From an uncultured Dokdonia sp. (GTDB taxonomy: Bacteria; Bacteroidota; Bacteroidia; Flavobacteriales; Flavobacteriaceae): DNA of 61,263 bases. A program made the translations under genes and the position numbers. The notes beneath the pieces are model-generated. The model was not told where the DNA came from and did no database searches. It saw nothing but the letters and a program-made list of their open reading frames with translations. Shown here one piece after another: positions 32,117 through 41,776 of this stretch. Every line of letters starts with the position of its first letter. Position 1 is the stretch's first letter. The stretch covers positions 1 through 61,263 of the forward strand of contig NZ_CALEMI010000140.1 of NCBI RefSeq assembly GCF_937910895.1, given 5' to 3'.

Positions 32117-33961
32117 ATGAATATTCCTGTTGAGTCAAATCCATTGCTGGATCGTTTACCACCGCATTTAAGGCAATATATCAAACCTCAGAATTATGAG
32201 GAATACACCCCTATTAATCAGGCGGTGTGGCGGTATGTTATGCGTAAAAATGTAGATTATCTAGGAAAGGTCGCACACGAAAGTTACTTAGACGGACTCA
32301 AACAAACTGGAATCTCCATAGATCATATTCCGTCTATGTATGGGATGAATCGCATCCTTAAAGAAATAGGATGGGCGGCTGTAGCAGTAGATGGGTTTAT
32401 ACCTCCGAATGCATTTATGGAATTTCAAGCGTATAAAGTCCTCGTGATTGCGAGTGACATACGCCAATTGGAAAACATAGAATACACGCCTGCTCCTGAT
32501 ATTATTCATGAAGGCGCTGGACATGCACCCATTATTGCAAGCCCTGATTATGCTGAATATCTGAGACGTTTTGGAGAGATAGGCGCCAAAGCCATTTCTA
32601 GTGCACATGATATGGAAATGTATGAGGCGGTACGCAAATTGTCTATTTTAAAAGAAAGCCCTCCCCCTAATCCCCTCCCAAAAGGAAAGGGAATACTTAC
32701 TCCTGAGCAAGAAGCCTATCTTGACACCATACAAAAAGCAGAAGAACATATACAAGAATTACAAAACAAAAAAATAAGTCCTTCTGAAATTGCTTTGATC
32801 CGCAACTTGCATTGGTGGACGGTTGAATATGGATTGATAGGCACTGTAGAAAATCCTAAAATTTATGGTGCTGGATTGCTTTCTTCTATAGGAGAAAGTG
32901 CTTGGTGTATGACCGATCAGGTTAAAAAGTTACCGTATTCCATAGATGCGATTTATCAGGAATTTGATATTACAAAACCGCAACCGCAGTTATATGTCAC
33001 ACCAGATTTTGCGTATCTCATGAAAATATTAGAAGAGTTTGCGAATACGATGGCAGTTCGTAAAGGCGGATGGCGCGGACTTAAAAAACTGATTGATTCC
33101 AAACAAATTGGGACGATTGAGTTAAGCACTGGGTTACAAATAAGTGGGATTTTTACGCGAATGATTCAAAATGAAGATAACGAAGTGATTTATTTTGAAA
33201 CCCAAGGAGAGACGGCACTTGCGTATCGCGAAAAAGAACTCATCGGTCACGGGACATTGAGGCATCGCAATGGTTTTAGATCTCCGCTTGGGAAGTTAAA
33301 AGGGATTAATCTTTCTATTGAAAATATGGGTCCTCGTGATTTGCAAGCGTATCATTTTTATGATGGAAAACCTATTTCTTTTGAGTTTGAAAGTGGCATT
33401 ACCGTAGATGGTCTTAACGTCACTGGAATGCGTAATCTCAATGGAAAACTAATGCTTATTCAATTTACAAATTGTACTGTTACATATAAGGAAGAGGTGT
33501 TGTTTTCGCCAGATATGGGTGATTTTGATATGGCATTAGGACAGGAGATTTTATCTGCTTTTGCAGGTGCTGCCGATTATCTTTCTTTTAAATTAAAAGA
33601 ACACGTCGTGAGCTCTACCACTATCAAACATACACTTTCTGATATTGAAAAAAATCTTCTGACGCTTTACAAAGAGATACGTGATATGCGAGAGCGCAAC
33701 GAGATTTCTGCAGAAAATTTAGCTGTTATTTTTGAGAATGTAAAAACTCATTATCCGAATGACTGGTTACTTTCTTTGGAGATTTACGAACTTGTATATA
33801 GCGCTGATTCTTCTACTTCTAGTCATACTCCAAACATTACTTCAACTACGCTTGGCACCAGTTTCGCGAAAGCGGTATTAGATCATCTTATCACATTAAA
33901 AGAAAAACGCCCTGAAATCGCGCATCTTATAGAAAACGGAATAAATCTATTAAAAAATTAA
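32117..33961 (+). CDS. Aromatic amino acid hydroxylase (phenylalanine 4-monooxygenase family)
   Basis: About 614 residues from MNIPVESNPLLDRLPPHLRQ. The iron ligands are His131 and His136 in DIIHEGAGHAPIIA, and probably the Glu in HWWTVEYGLIG (near 237). The C-terminal half (about 330-610) is the extra region typical of the Bacteroidota form. The enzyme probably hydroxylates Phe to Tyr with a pterin. SPPPNPLPKGKG (32657-32693) comes from a C-rich/G-rich repeat inserted in frame between conserved parts, and SFAKA (33862-33874) from a partial palindrome. It stands alone and converges on the DUF4230 gene. Confidence 0.88.
   Translation: MNIPVESNPLLDRLPPHLRQYIKPQNYEEYTPINQAVWRYVMRKNVDYLGKVAHESYLDGLKQTGISIDHIPSMYGMNRILKEIGWAAVAVDGFIPPNAFMEFQAYKVLVIASDIRQLENIEYTPAPDIIHEGAGHAPIIASPDYAEYLRRFGEIGAKAISSAHDMEMYEAVRKLSILKESPPPNPLPKGKGILTPEQEAYLDTIQKAEEHIQELQNKKISPSEIALIRNLHWWTVEYGLIGTVENPKIYGAGLLSSIGESAWCMTDQVKKLPYSIDAIYQEFDITKPQPQLYVTPDFAYLMKILEEFANTMAVRKGGWRGLKKLIDSKQIGTIELSTGLQISGIFTRMIQNEDNEVIYFETQGETALAYREKELIGHGTLRHRNGFRSPLGKLKGINLSIENMGPRDLQAYHFYDGKPISFEFESGITVDGLNVTGMRNLNGKLMLIQFTNCTVTYKEEVLFSPDMGDFDMALGQEILSAFAGAADYLSFKLKEHVVSSTTIKHTLSDIEKNLLTLYKEIRDMRERNEISAENLAVIFENVKTHYPNDWLLSLEIYELVYSADSSTSSHTPNITSTTLGTSFAKAVLDHLITLKEKRPEIAHLIENGINLLKN
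32657..32693. repeat. C-rich/G-rich repeat inserted in the hydroxylase gene
   Basis: Read in frame as PPPNPLPKGKG. Same family as 10493-10530 and 17415-17455. Confidence 0.85.
33862..33874. repeat. Partial 16-bp palindrome in the hydroxylase gene
   Basis: TTTCGCGAAAGCG, with the left arm changed; read as SFAKA. Confidence 0.8.
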
Positions 33962-34572
33962 TCGAGTAGTGTGTCAAAATCTGTGATACTGGTAATGGAT
34001 TTTGCGTCATATTGCAACGTCCACCCAAGCGAATTGGTCAAAATATAGATTTTATGTAATTCTGTAATCAATCTATTTTCTGCATTCGTGTATAGACTTG
34101 ATACTTCTATTTTTTCTTTGAGGGTTTTCATAACTCTCGCTTTAATTACATTATAATCTTCGGCACCAAAAGGGTTTAATAAATCTTGTTGTATGTCGTA
34201 ATATTCTAGGTTAGGATTAATGGTTAACTCAGGTTCTGGAATATTTGTAATATACACGGTTTTTACCGCTGGGTCTATACGCGTTTCTATTTTACTGAGG
34301 TCATAAGAAACCGTTGCTTTGGCATTTGCTACCACTAATGCTTTTTTGGTCGCTGTGAGAATATCTACATAAAACTTTTTGGAATCTTCGTAGGTAAACA
34401 CCTCTGCATATTCGCCTTCGGTTACGACTAGCTTCCCTACATTCTTAAGGGTTTTCTCAATGAGTGCCGAATGTTCTTGTATTATTGCGCTCTCATCGTC
34501 TTTGAATTCACAGTAACGGAAACTCAATAAAATAATAAAGAGCATACCAACTCCATATAGTACTTTACGCAT
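33958..34572 (-). CDS. DUF4230 membrane-anchored protein
   Basis: 204 residues. An N-terminal membrane segment (VLYGVGMLFIILLSFRYC) precedes the DUF4230 domain, with KLVVTEGEYAEVF, KKALVVANAKATVSYDLSKIE and VYITNIPEPELTINPNLEYYDIQQD. The C-terminus SLGWTLQYDA is also typical. The family is found widely but its role is unknown. It overlaps the hydroxylase 3' end by 4 bp in convergent orientation. Confidence 0.82.
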   Translation of the reverse strand: MRKVLYGVGMLFIILLSFRYCEFKDDESAIIQEHSALIEKTLKNVGKLVVTEGEYAEVFTYEDSKKFYVDILTATKKALVVANAKATVSYDLSKIETRIDPAVKTVYITNIPEPELTINPNLEYYDIQQDLLNPFGAEDYNVIKARVMKTLKEKIEVSSLYTNAENRLITELHKIYILTNSLGWTLQYDAKSITSITDFDTLLD

Positions 34573-34630
34573 ATCTAAGTTTTACTTAATAGCGCGAAGC
34601 TACTGTATTTATTTCAATAAAAATTCAATA

Positions 34631-34660
34631 AAAAAGTGACTTCGGTGGAAGTCACTTTTT
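34631..34660. terminator. Bidirectional terminator hairpin
   Basis: 13-bp perfect stem (AAAAAGTGACTTC) with a 4-base loop and A/T tracts on both sides, between the lipoprotein gene and the DUF4230 gene. Confidence 0.85.
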
Positions 34661-34754
34661 TAGTATGATCTAATCGCATTTATTAGTAGTAAAAAGGATT
34701 AGTTCAACTAACTATTTTGGGTACGTCTTTCAGACTTTGCAAAATAGTCTTTTA

Positions 34755-35273
34755 TTAATAGTCTAGATTAAAAGAGCCATTTGTAACTGTTCTTGTAGAC
34801 TGGTCTTCATTTCTACCTGTAAAGTTAAAAGTACCTTCTATAGTACTATCTGTAAAGGAAGTGATATTAATTTCTCCCTGTTGGCTTTCATCAAAAGGAG
34901 CTACCCATATTTGGGTCGCAGTAGGGTTGCTAGCATTTGCCTCAATATATTGTCCAATAACAAAAACACTATTGTCTCCTCCTATGGAATAAGTTCCTTC
35001 CCCATCAAATCCGCTAGAGATACTCAAGGTAATGTTGCGACTCGATGAAAATTCATTAGATGTTATTAATAAAGTCATTCCGCCTCCGGCTTCCACAATA
35101 GTAACAGAGGTTCCTAAAGCATCTGACTGATAACTTTCTCCATCTACACTAGCTGTGACGGTTCCTGAGCTTGCATTTCCACTATCGCCACCATCGTCAT
35201 CGCTTTTACAAGAGATTACTGCTACCATACTGATCGCTATAAAAGCCATCATCATTTTTTTAATTGTTTTCAT
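34755..35273 (-). CDS. Small lipoprotein
   Basis: 172 residues. Lipoprotein signal peptide with the lipid-modified Cys at 22 (SMVAVISCKSDDDGG), followed by an Asp/Gly/Ser linker and a beta-rich domain that ends GTFNFTGRNEDQSTRTVTNGSFNLDY. It resembles DUF6252-type lipoproteins. The S-K-S-D-D-D segment resembles Bacteroidota lipoprotein surface-export signals. The palindrome at 35331 lies 58 bp upstream, so it may belong to the kinase/protease regulon. Function unknown. Confidence 0.8.
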   Translation of the reverse strand: MKTIKKMMMAFIAISMVAVISCKSDDDGGDSGNASSGTVTASVDGESYQSDALGTSVTIVEAGGGMTLLITSNEFSSSRNITLSISSGFDGEGTYSIGGDNSVFVIGQYIEANASNPTATQIWVAPFDESQQGEINITSFTDSTIEGTFNFTGRNEDQSTRTVTNGSFNLDY

Positions 35274-35330
35274 GATTGAATTTTTAGTTTTTATTTATAG
35301 TCAAATATCTAGAAACAAGGAGTTTCAACC

Positions 35331-35352
35331 TATAAGGCAATTGCCGTATTCT
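35331..35352. promoter_or_regulatory. Candidate operator upstream of the lipoprotein gene
   Basis: The minus strand reads TACGGCAATTGCCTTA. It overlaps the stop of the GSCFA gene by 2 bp and lies 58 bp before the lipoprotein start. The TATAGGTT that follows is shared with the copy at 26659. Confidence 0.72.
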
Positions 35353-36322
35353 AATCAAACGTAATATGTGGATATTCTTTTTGTAGCGCTACTATACGTT
35401 TTTCAAGTTTTCCAAGAAATTCTCTGTGTTGCTTACTTTCTGGATGAAAAGGACGATGGGTTAATCCTTGTTGAATCGCTTGAACTTCTTTAAGCGTTGT
35501 TTTTGCTTTCGTACTTCGACTAGGCTCAGTATAAACTCCAGCATAGACCTCCAAAAATTTTTCCCAGATATAATCTATCGCCTGTTGGCTAGGATGTAGC
35601 ATATCTGAAGCATAAAATCGATAGTCTCGTAACTCATCCATCATGAGTTCATAGGCGGGGAAATAATACGTTTTCTGGGTAATACATACTTCGTGTACTG
35701 CCGAAATCAAATGCGCTTTACTTCGTGTATTTTCTACAAAACCATCTTTAAGATGTCGTACAGGAGAGACGGTAAAGGTAATCTGAGCCTTAGGATTGAG
35801 ATGCCTGATGATGGTACATTGTCGAGTGAGACTCGCTGTAATCTCTTCGATAGGTAACAAGCCCTTTATAAATTGTTTTTGAGGAACTTTATGACAGTTT
35901 GCTACCGCAATGCCTGTTTCTTTGTGTTGATATACCCAAGCAGTACCTAGTGTAATAAAAATATGAGAAGCTTCTTTCAACGCTTTTTTGAGTTGGCTTT
36001 GTACTTCTATAAGGGTATCGATCATAGCGCCTTTTGTGTGACTGTTTAATCGGCTATGCGCTATAAATGATTTCCAAACGCCTTCTAATTCAAAAATGGT
36101 TTCTTCTCCATAATTCTCATCACGACAGGCATCTTGCAACACACGTTCTATTGCCAAGGGATGGAAAAGAATTCCATAAGGATTTACGACAGATTGAAAT
36201 TTGCTATAGGTTAGTTTTTCTCCTATATTTTCTGCAAAACAAGATCCTAGTAACACCAACTTGTTTTCATATCCAAATGGGTTGGATGCGGGTTGTAATG
36301 GGATGTTGGTTTGTAGATTCAT
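35351..36322 (-). CDS. GSCFA-domain protein
   Basis: 323 residues, full-length for the family. The defining LLGSCFAENIGEKL (near 29) and NPYGILFHPLAI (near 47), then LGTAWVYQHKETG and TVSPVRHLKDGF, are present. The His of the later DMLHPSQQAIDYIWEKF fits the SGNH-hydrolase-like fold of the family. The substrate is unknown. TEPSRSTK (35514-35531) looks like a decayed CTTCGACAAGCTCAG repeat. It lies downstream of alaS. Confidence 0.9.
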   Translation of the reverse strand: MNLQTNIPLQPASNPFGYENKLVLLGSCFAENIGEKLTYSKFQSVVNPYGILFHPLAIERVLQDACRDENYGEETIFELEGVWKSFIAHSRLNSHTKGAMIDTLIEVQSQLKKALKEASHIFITLGTAWVYQHKETGIAVANCHKVPQKQFIKGLLPIEEITASLTRQCTIIRHLNPKAQITFTVSPVRHLKDGFVENTRSKAHLISAVHEVCITQKTYYFPAYELMMDELRDYRFYASDMLHPSQQAIDYIWEKFLEVYAGVYTEPSRSTKAKTTLKEVQAIQQGLTHRPFHPESKQHREFLGKLEKRIVALQKEYPHITFD

Positions 36323-36501
36323 AAGAATAAATTAAAAATTTTATTATCATAACCCCTTCCGTCTTTTCATTTGCCTTCATGGGCAAATAAAAATCCACCT
36401 TCCCCTGAAAAGGGAAGGAGCTTTTATTTTTACGGTATTTAGTACGCAAATACTTTTCTATATTCTAAAAGAGAGCGCAAGCGAACGATCTATATTCTTT
36501 C

Positions 36502-39126
36502 TTAACTCAAAAAATCCTTAGCCGCTTCCAACGCAGCATCAATTCCTGCTGGATTCTTACCACCTGCTGTGGCAAAGAAAGGCTGTCCGCCGCCGCCGCC
36601 TTGGATGTGTTTTCCTAGTTCGCGCACTACTTGTCCTGCATTTAGATTTTTACTCGCAACGAGTTCTTTTGAGATGTAACAGCTTAATAAGGCTTTTCCA
36701 TCTTGTTCTGTTCCAAAAAGGATAAATGCTGTAGACATACCTTTCCCAAGATCAAAAGCTAAATCTTTAATCGCTCCTGCATCCAAATCGACTTTTTTAG
36801 CTAGAAACTGTATTGGGATTTTCCCATCATCGATAAGGATAAACTCATTCTTAAGATCACCACTTAAATTTTGTGCTTTCTCTTTGATCAATGCTTCTAC
36901 TTGCTTTTTAAGGGCTGCATTTTCATCCATCAAGTTAGTAATGGCTTTGACAGGGTCTTGGGCGTTTTTAAGCGTGGCTTTTACGTTATTATATGCTTCG
37001 GTTTCTGTGGTGAAGTATTCTTTGGCAGCATCATTGGTAATGGCTTCAATGCGACGTATTCCAGAAGCAACCGCACCTTCTGATGTGATTTTAAAATGCC
37101 AAATACTTCCTGTATTATTCACATGTGTTCCTCCACAAAGCTCCATCGATTTTCCGAAACGAATGGCGCGTACCGCATCTCCATACTTTTCTCCAAAAAG
37201 GGCAATTGCTCCTTCCTTGATGGCTTGATCATAGGCAATGCCTCGTTGTTCGTCTAATGGTAAGCTTTCGCGAATGCGGGCATTTACAAAATTCTCTACT
37301 TCCTTTAATTCTTCTGAAGTTACTTTAGAAAAGTGAGAGAAATCAAAACGAAGATTACGGCTATGCACCATACTTCCTTTTTGCTCTACGTGCGTTCCTA
37401 ACACCTTACGAAGTGCTTGATGCAACAAATGAGTTGCTGTATGGTTTGCAGATGTACGGAAACGTTGCTTCTCATCCACAATAGCTTTAAACGTTCCATC
37501 GGTAGATCGAGGAAGGTTTTTTGCTAAGTGAATAATCAGGTTATTCTCTTTCTTGGTATCTACAATATAAACGACTTCACCATTGGGTACTTCCAGATAT
37601 CCTTTATCACCAACTTGTCCTCCGCCTTCTGGATAAAAAGGCGTTAGGTTAAATACTAATTGGTATAACTCTCCATCTTTTTCGCTTTCTGTTTTACGAT
37701 ATCGTGTAATTTTCACAGCAGCTTCTAAGGTATCATATCCTATAAACTCTTCTTCTGAATCTTCTATTAAAATTGTCCAATCTCCTGTCTCAACCTTTGC
37801 CGCTGCTCTGGAACGATCTTTCTGTTTTTGTAATTCTGTATTGAAACCTTCTTCGTCAAGGTGTAATCCTTTTTCGCTAAGAATAAGTGCTGTTAAGTCT
37901 TTTGGAAAACCGTAGGTATCATATAACTCAAAAGCTTTTTCTCCAGAAATGGTATCACCTTTTGCATTTGCAATCACGGTATCTAACAAAACAAGTCCTT
38001 GATCAAGGGTACGTAAGAAGGATTGTTCTTCTTCTCGGATCACGTTAATAATCAGATTTTTTTCTCGTTTTAATTCTGGAAATGCTTCTCCCATTTGCTT
38101 GACGAGCGTATTGACCAACTTATAGATAAAAGGTTCTTTGGTATTTAAAAATGTAAACCCGTAACGGATGGCTCTACGTAAGATACGCCGTATCACATAG
38201 CCAGCGCCTGTATTACTTGGCAACTGACCATCAGCTATAGAAAAGGCAACCGCTCTGAGGTGATCTGCAACCACACGCACCGCAATATCGACCTCTTCTT
38301 GATGTCCGCATTTGGAGGAAGTAATGGTTTCTATCTCTCGCATTAATGGCGTAAATACATCAGTATCATAATTGGATTGTACGCCTTGCAATACCATACA
38401 TAAGCGCTCAAAGCCCATTCCTGTGTCTACGTGTTGTGCAGGTAATTTTTCTAAAGATCCATCGGCTAATCGATTATACTGCATAAAGACCAAGTTCCAA
38501 ATCTCTATCACTAAGGGGTGATCTTGGTTTACTAATGTTTTACCATCTACTGCTTTTTTCTCTTCTTCAGATCGGATGTCCACATGAATCTCACTACACG
38601 GACCACAAGGTCCTTGCGCTCCCATCTCCCAGAAATTATCTTTTTTATTTCCGTTAAGAATTCTGTCTTCTGAGATATGATTTTTCCATAAATTATATGC
38701 CTCTTGATCACGGTCTAGCTTATCTTCTTCATCTCCTTCAAAGACAGTCACGTAAAGACTTTTTTTATCTATTTTAAACTCTTCGGTTAATAATTCCCAA
38801 GCCCAATCAATGGCGTCTTTTTTGAAGTAATCTCCAAAACTCCAATTCCCTAACATCTCAAACATGGTATGATGGTAGGTGTCTTTTCCTACTTCTTCAA
38901 GATCGTTGTGTTTTCCGGAGACACGCAAACATTTTTGCGTATCGGTAAGGCGTGTGTTTTTTGGAACTCCATTCCCCAAAAAATATTCTTTAAAGGGCAC
39001 CATCCCTGCATTGGTAAACATTAAGGTAGGATCGTCTTTTAACACCATAGGTGCAGATTGCACTATGCTGTGTTTTTTTGATTCAAAAAATGCTAAGAAT
39101 TTGGCGCGGATTTCTTGAGATTTCAT
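36502..39126 (-). CDS. alaS: Alanyl-tRNA synthetase
   Basis: 874 residues, normal for bacterial AlaRS. The class II aminoacylation core includes [15 protein letters not shown] and [14 protein letters not shown]. The editing domain has [20 protein letters not shown] (zinc HxxxH) and [10 protein letters not shown], and the C-Ala end has [19 protein letters not shown]. It charges tRNA-Ala and clears Ser and Gly. RIRESLP (37264-37278) is encoded by a sequence one base away from the palindrome. A TAttTTTG box lies on the minus strand at 39223-39230. Confidence 0.97.
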   Translation of the reverse strand: MKSQEIRAKFLAFFESKKHSIVQSAPMVLKDDPTLMFTNAGMVPFKEYFLGNGVPKNTRLTDTQKCLRVSGKHNDLEEVGKDTYHHTMFEMLGNWSFGDYFKKDAIDWAWELLTEEFKIDKKSLYVTVFEGDEEDKLDRDQEAYNLWKNHISEDRILNGNKKDNFWEMGAQGPCGPCSEIHVDIRSEEEKKAVDGKTLVNQDHPLVIEIWNLVFMQYNRLADGSLEKLPAQHVDTGMGFERLCMVLQGVQSNYDTDVFTPLMREIETITSSKCGHQEEVDIAVRVVADHLRAVAFSIADGQLPSNTGAGYVIRRILRRAIRYGFTFLNTKEPFIYKLVNTLVKQMGEAFPELKREKNLIINVIREEEQSFLRTLDQGLVLLDTVIANAKGDTISGEKAFELYDTYGFPKDLTALILSEKGLHLDEEGFNTELQKQKDRSRAAAKVETGDWTILIEDSEEEFIGYDTLEAAVKITRYRKTESEKDGELYQLVFNLTPFYPEGGGQVGDKGYLEVPNGEVVYIVDTKKENNLIIHLAKNLPRSTDGTFKAIVDEKQRFRTSANHTATHLLHQALRKVLGTHVEQKGSMVHSRNLRFDFSHFSKVTSEELKEVENFVNARIRESLPLDEQRGIAYDQAIKEGAIALFGEKYGDAVRAIRFGKSMELCGGTHVNNTGSIWHFKITSEGAVASGIRRIEAITNDAAKEYFTTETEAYNNVKATLKNAQDPVKAITNLMDENAALKKQVEALIKEKAQNLSGDLKNEFILIDDGKIPIQFLAKKVDLDAGAIKDLAFDLGKGMSTAFILFGTEQDGKALLSCYISKELVASKNLNAGQVVRELGKHIQGGGGGQPFFATAGGKNPAGIDAALEAAKDFLS
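37264..37278. repeat. Near-copy of the 16-bp palindrome, in alaS
   Basis: GCTTTCGCGAATGCG, one mismatch, read as RIRES. It could be chance similarity in a conserved region. Confidence 0.45.
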
Positions 39127-39154
39127 AGAAGTAATCGTATCGAATAATTATTTT

Positions 39155-39230
39155 TATCTTTGATCGTTGTGTTAGCATAAGTACGCTTTCGCGAAAGCGT
39201 ATAAAATAGCTACACCATCTGGCAAAAATA
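39155..39230. promoter_or_regulatory. Divergent promoters of alaS and the M23 gene around a palindrome
   Basis: Plus-strand TATCTTTG (39155-39162) faces the M23 gene and minus-strand TATTTTTG (39223-39230) faces alaS. The full 20-bp form of the repeat palindrome (39182-39201) lies between them, so both transcripts would carry it in the leader. Confidence 0.4.
39184..39199. repeat. 16-bp palindrome between alaS and the M23 gene
   Basis: Perfect copy, extended by TA on both sides. Confidence 0.95.
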
Positions 39231-39243
39231 CACATTTTAACTT

Positions 39244-40218
39244 ATGTCTAAGGTAAAATATTACTACGATAGCGATACACTTTCTTACCGTAAGGTAGAG
39301 CGTAAAAAGGGGCGTACGCTAGGGTTTGTCCTGTTGTTTTTTACAGCGGCGACTCTTATGGGGCTGATTATATTAATTACTGTTTTTAATTCTGGGATCG
39401 ATACGCCTAAAGAACGTAGACTGGAACGTGAGAATGCAAATCTTACATTGCAACTATCTATTTTAAATTCTAAAATGGATCTTGCGAGCGACGTTTTGGA
39501 GAACATACAACAACGCGATAATGAGATTTATCGAATTTTACTAGATGCCAATCCCATTCCTAACGAAGTGCGTAAAGCAGGTTTTGGCGGTGTAAACCGT
39601 TATGATAATTTAAAAGGGTTTGACAATTCGGCGATGATTACTGAAAGTCATAAGCGTATTGATCAAATTACAAAGCAACTGGATATTCAATCCAAATCGC
39701 TAGATGAGATTGCACGACTCTCGGCAGACAAAGAGAAATTACTCGCTGCGATTCCTGCCATACAACCTGTAAGTAATGAAGACTTAACACGTATGGCTTC
39801 TGGTTATGGATATCGTACAGATCCGTTTACCAAAGCACGTAAAAAACACTGGGGTATGGACTTCACCGCTCCGAGGGGTACTCCTGTGTATGCCACAGGT
39901 GATGGGACAATATCCCGTGCAGATGCAACAGCTTCTGGGTATGGAAAACATATCCGAATTACCCATGGTTATGGATATGAGAGTTTATACGCTCACTTGA
40001 GTGCTTACAACGTGCGCAAAGGGCAAAAAGTTACGCGTGGGGATCTTATTGGATATGTAGGAAGTACAGGACGCTCTGAAGCACCTCATTTACATTATGA
40101 GATTTTTAAAGATGGAGAGCGTATCAACCCAATCCATTTTTATTATGGCAAACTTTCTCCAGCAGAGTTTGATGAATTATTGAAGCAATCACTACAAGAA
40201 AATCAATCTTTAGATTAA
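39244..40218 (+). CDS. M23 family peptidoglycan endopeptidase
   Basis: 324 residues with an N-terminal membrane anchor (LGFVLLFFTAATLMGLIILITVF), a coiled-coil stretch (about 55-180) and a LytM/M23 domain (about 190-305). Metal-site motifs are HWGMDFTAPRGTPVYATGDG (H and D) and APHLHYEIFKDG (HxH), so it looks catalytically competent. It probably trims cell-wall cross-links at the periplasmic face. The MerR-like gene begins 5 bp downstream. Confidence 0.92.
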   Translation: MSKVKYYYDSDTLSYRKVERKKGRTLGFVLLFFTAATLMGLIILITVFNSGIDTPKERRLERENANLTLQLSILNSKMDLASDVLENIQQRDNEIYRILLDANPIPNEVRKAGFGGVNRYDNLKGFDNSAMITESHKRIDQITKQLDIQSKSLDEIARLSADKEKLLAAIPAIQPVSNEDLTRMASGYGYRTDPFTKARKKHWGMDFTAPRGTPVYATGDGTISRADATASGYGKHIRITHGYGYESLYAHLSAYNVRKGQKVTRGDLIGYVGSTGRSEAPHLHYEIFKDGERINPIHFYYGKLSPAEFDELLKQSLQENQSLD

Positions 40219-40223
40219 CTTCT

Positions 40224-40553
40224 ATGCACGTAGATCTTCCAGAAAAATTATACTATAGCATTGGAGAAGTCTCTAAGGCATTTGGTGTGAATAATTCTTT
40301 GATCCGATTTTGGGAAAAGGAATTTGATGTGTTACAGCCCAAAAAAAATGCCAAAGGGAATCGTAAGTTTACACCGCAGGACATCAAGAATCTTGAATTG
40401 ATTTATCATCTTGTGAAAGAACGTGGCTTTACCTTAGAGGGTGCAAAAACACATCTTAAAGAAGATAAAAAAGAAACTCTCAGTAATTTTGACATTATCA
40501 GAAAGCTAGAAAATGTAAAAGCACAGTTGCTAGAATTAAAGAAAAATCTTTAG
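40224..40553 (+). CDS. MerR-family transcriptional regulator
   Basis: 109 residues. The N-terminal winged helix-turn-helix is YSIGEVSKAFGVNNSLIRFWEKEF (near 9-32), followed by KGNRKFTPQDIKNLELIYHLVKERGFTLEGAK. There is no separate ligand domain or Cys cluster. This short form next to an M23 peptidase is common in Flavobacteriaceae. Its targets are unknown. Confidence 0.88.
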   Translation: MHVDLPEKLYYSIGEVSKAFGVNNSLIRFWEKEFDVLQPKKNAKGNRKFTPQDIKNLELIYHLVKERGFTLEGAKTHLKEDKKETLSNFDIIRKLENVKAQLLELKKNL

Positions 40554-40727
40554 TCAGCACCCACCAAAACATAGAATAAGATGATTCATTTGTTTATGTT
40601 GTATTCAAATACTTTTATCTGATTTTACATTCTAAATACTATTAGAAGATTTTCTTAACTTGCACTACCGCTGTAATTAACTACAGAGATCGTGTAACAA
40701 AAACCAACAAACTCAAACTAACCAGAT

Positions 40728-41336
40728 ATGAAAAAAGGATTAATCGTTATTATCGTGATAGTAGCAGTGATAGCAATTATTGGATTTATAGTAGGTCCAG
40801 GATTTTACAACACCTCTATAGATCTAAAGGAAAATGCTACAGCCCAATGGGGGAATGTAGAGAGCAGTTATCAGCGTCGTGCAGATTTGATTCCAAATAT
40901 TGTAAACACCGCAAAAGGGTATGCACAATTTGAACAAGAAACATTACTAAAAGTAACAGAAGCACGCTCAAAAGCAACGTCTATACAAATAGATCCTTCT
41001 AATATTACACCAGAGCAACTGCAGCAATTTCAGCAGGCGCAACAAGGACTTACATCTGCCTTATCAAGATTACTAGCTGTTTTTGAACGCTATCCAGATC
41101 TAAAAGCAAATGAGAATTTTAAGGAACTTATCAATGAATTAGAGCGTACTGAGAATCGCATTAATGTAGAGCGTAATCGATTTAACGAAGCTGCAAGACC
41201 ATTCAATAAACACATTCAAAAATTTCCAAACAACATCATCAATATGTTTGTTGGTAAATTTTCTGAAATTGACTATTTCAAAGCTAACGAAGGCTCTGAA
41301 AAAGCACCTGAAGTAGAATTTGATTTCAGTAACTAA
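40728..41336 (+). CDS. lemA: LemA family protein
   Basis: 202 residues. An N-terminal membrane helix (LIVIIVIVAVIAIIGFIVGPGFY) is followed by the LemA four-helix domain, with NATAQWGNVESSYQRRADLIPNIVNTAKGYAQFE and RNRFNEAARPFNKHIQKFPNNII. The topology is N-out with a cytoplasmic or periplasmic bundle; the role is unknown. It is first in a three-gene operon and its stop overlaps the next start by one base (TAATG). Confidence 0.92.
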   Translation: MKKGLIVIIVIVAVIAIIGFIVGPGFYNTSIDLKENATAQWGNVESSYQRRADLIPNIVNTAKGYAQFEQETLLKVTEARSKATSIQIDPSNITPEQLQQFQQAQQGLTSALSRLLAVFERYPDLKANENFKELINELERTENRINVERNRFNEAARPFNKHIQKFPNNIINMFVGKFSEIDYFKANEGSEKAPEVEFDFSN

Positions 41337-41776
41337 TGGTATCTACTGTAGAAGATTTCCTCACGCAAACAGAGGAACAAGAAATTGTTGAGGCAATTCG
41401 TAGCGCCGAAAGCACCACCTCTGGCGAAATAAGGGTTCACTTAGAACGGCATACGGATCTAGATCCTTTGGCACGTGCCAAAGAAATCTTCCATATTCTT
41501 AAAATGGACAATACCAAAGAAGAAAATGGCGTCCTTATTTACATTGCTGTAGATGATCACACATTTGCGATATGTGGAGATCACGGGATACATAGAAAAG
41601 TGCCTGCCAACTTTTGGGAAACTACAAGAGATACTATGAGTGCTCATTTTAAGAAAGGTCGTTTTAAAGAAGGTATTATAGAAGGCGTTCAACATGCTGG
41701 AGAACGACTAAGCGCTTACTTCCCTTGGAAACATGGAGATCATAACGAACTTTCTAACGAGATTACGACCAGTTAA
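41336..41776 (+). CDS. TPM-domain protein, short form
   Basis: 146 residues, with no signal peptide or membrane helix. The TPM domain reads IVEAIRSAESTTSGEIRVHLERH, then ENGVLIYIAVDDHTFAICGDHGIHRKV, then GIIEGVQHAGERLSAYFPW. Its start overlaps the lemA stop, and its stop overlaps the next start by one base, so translation of the three genes is coupled. Confidence 0.88.
   Translation: MVSTVEDFLTQTEEQEIVEAIRSAESTTSGEIRVHLERHTDLDPLARAKEIFHILKMDNTKEENGVLIYIAVDDHTFAICGDHGIHRKVPANFWETTRDTMSAHFKKGRFKEGIIEGVQHAGERLSAYFPWKHGDHNELSNEITTS

Noticed and set aside
32288-32608. Antisense ORF of 106 codons on the minus strand within the hydroxylase gene
   Set aside because: It lies entirely opposite a conserved enzyme and has no recognisable features; the same holds for other antisense frames across the window.
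37264-37278. Palindrome insertion in alaS
   Set aside because: The copy has a mismatch and lies in a normally conserved region with no extra residues evident, so chance similarity is likely. It is kept only as a low-confidence repeat.
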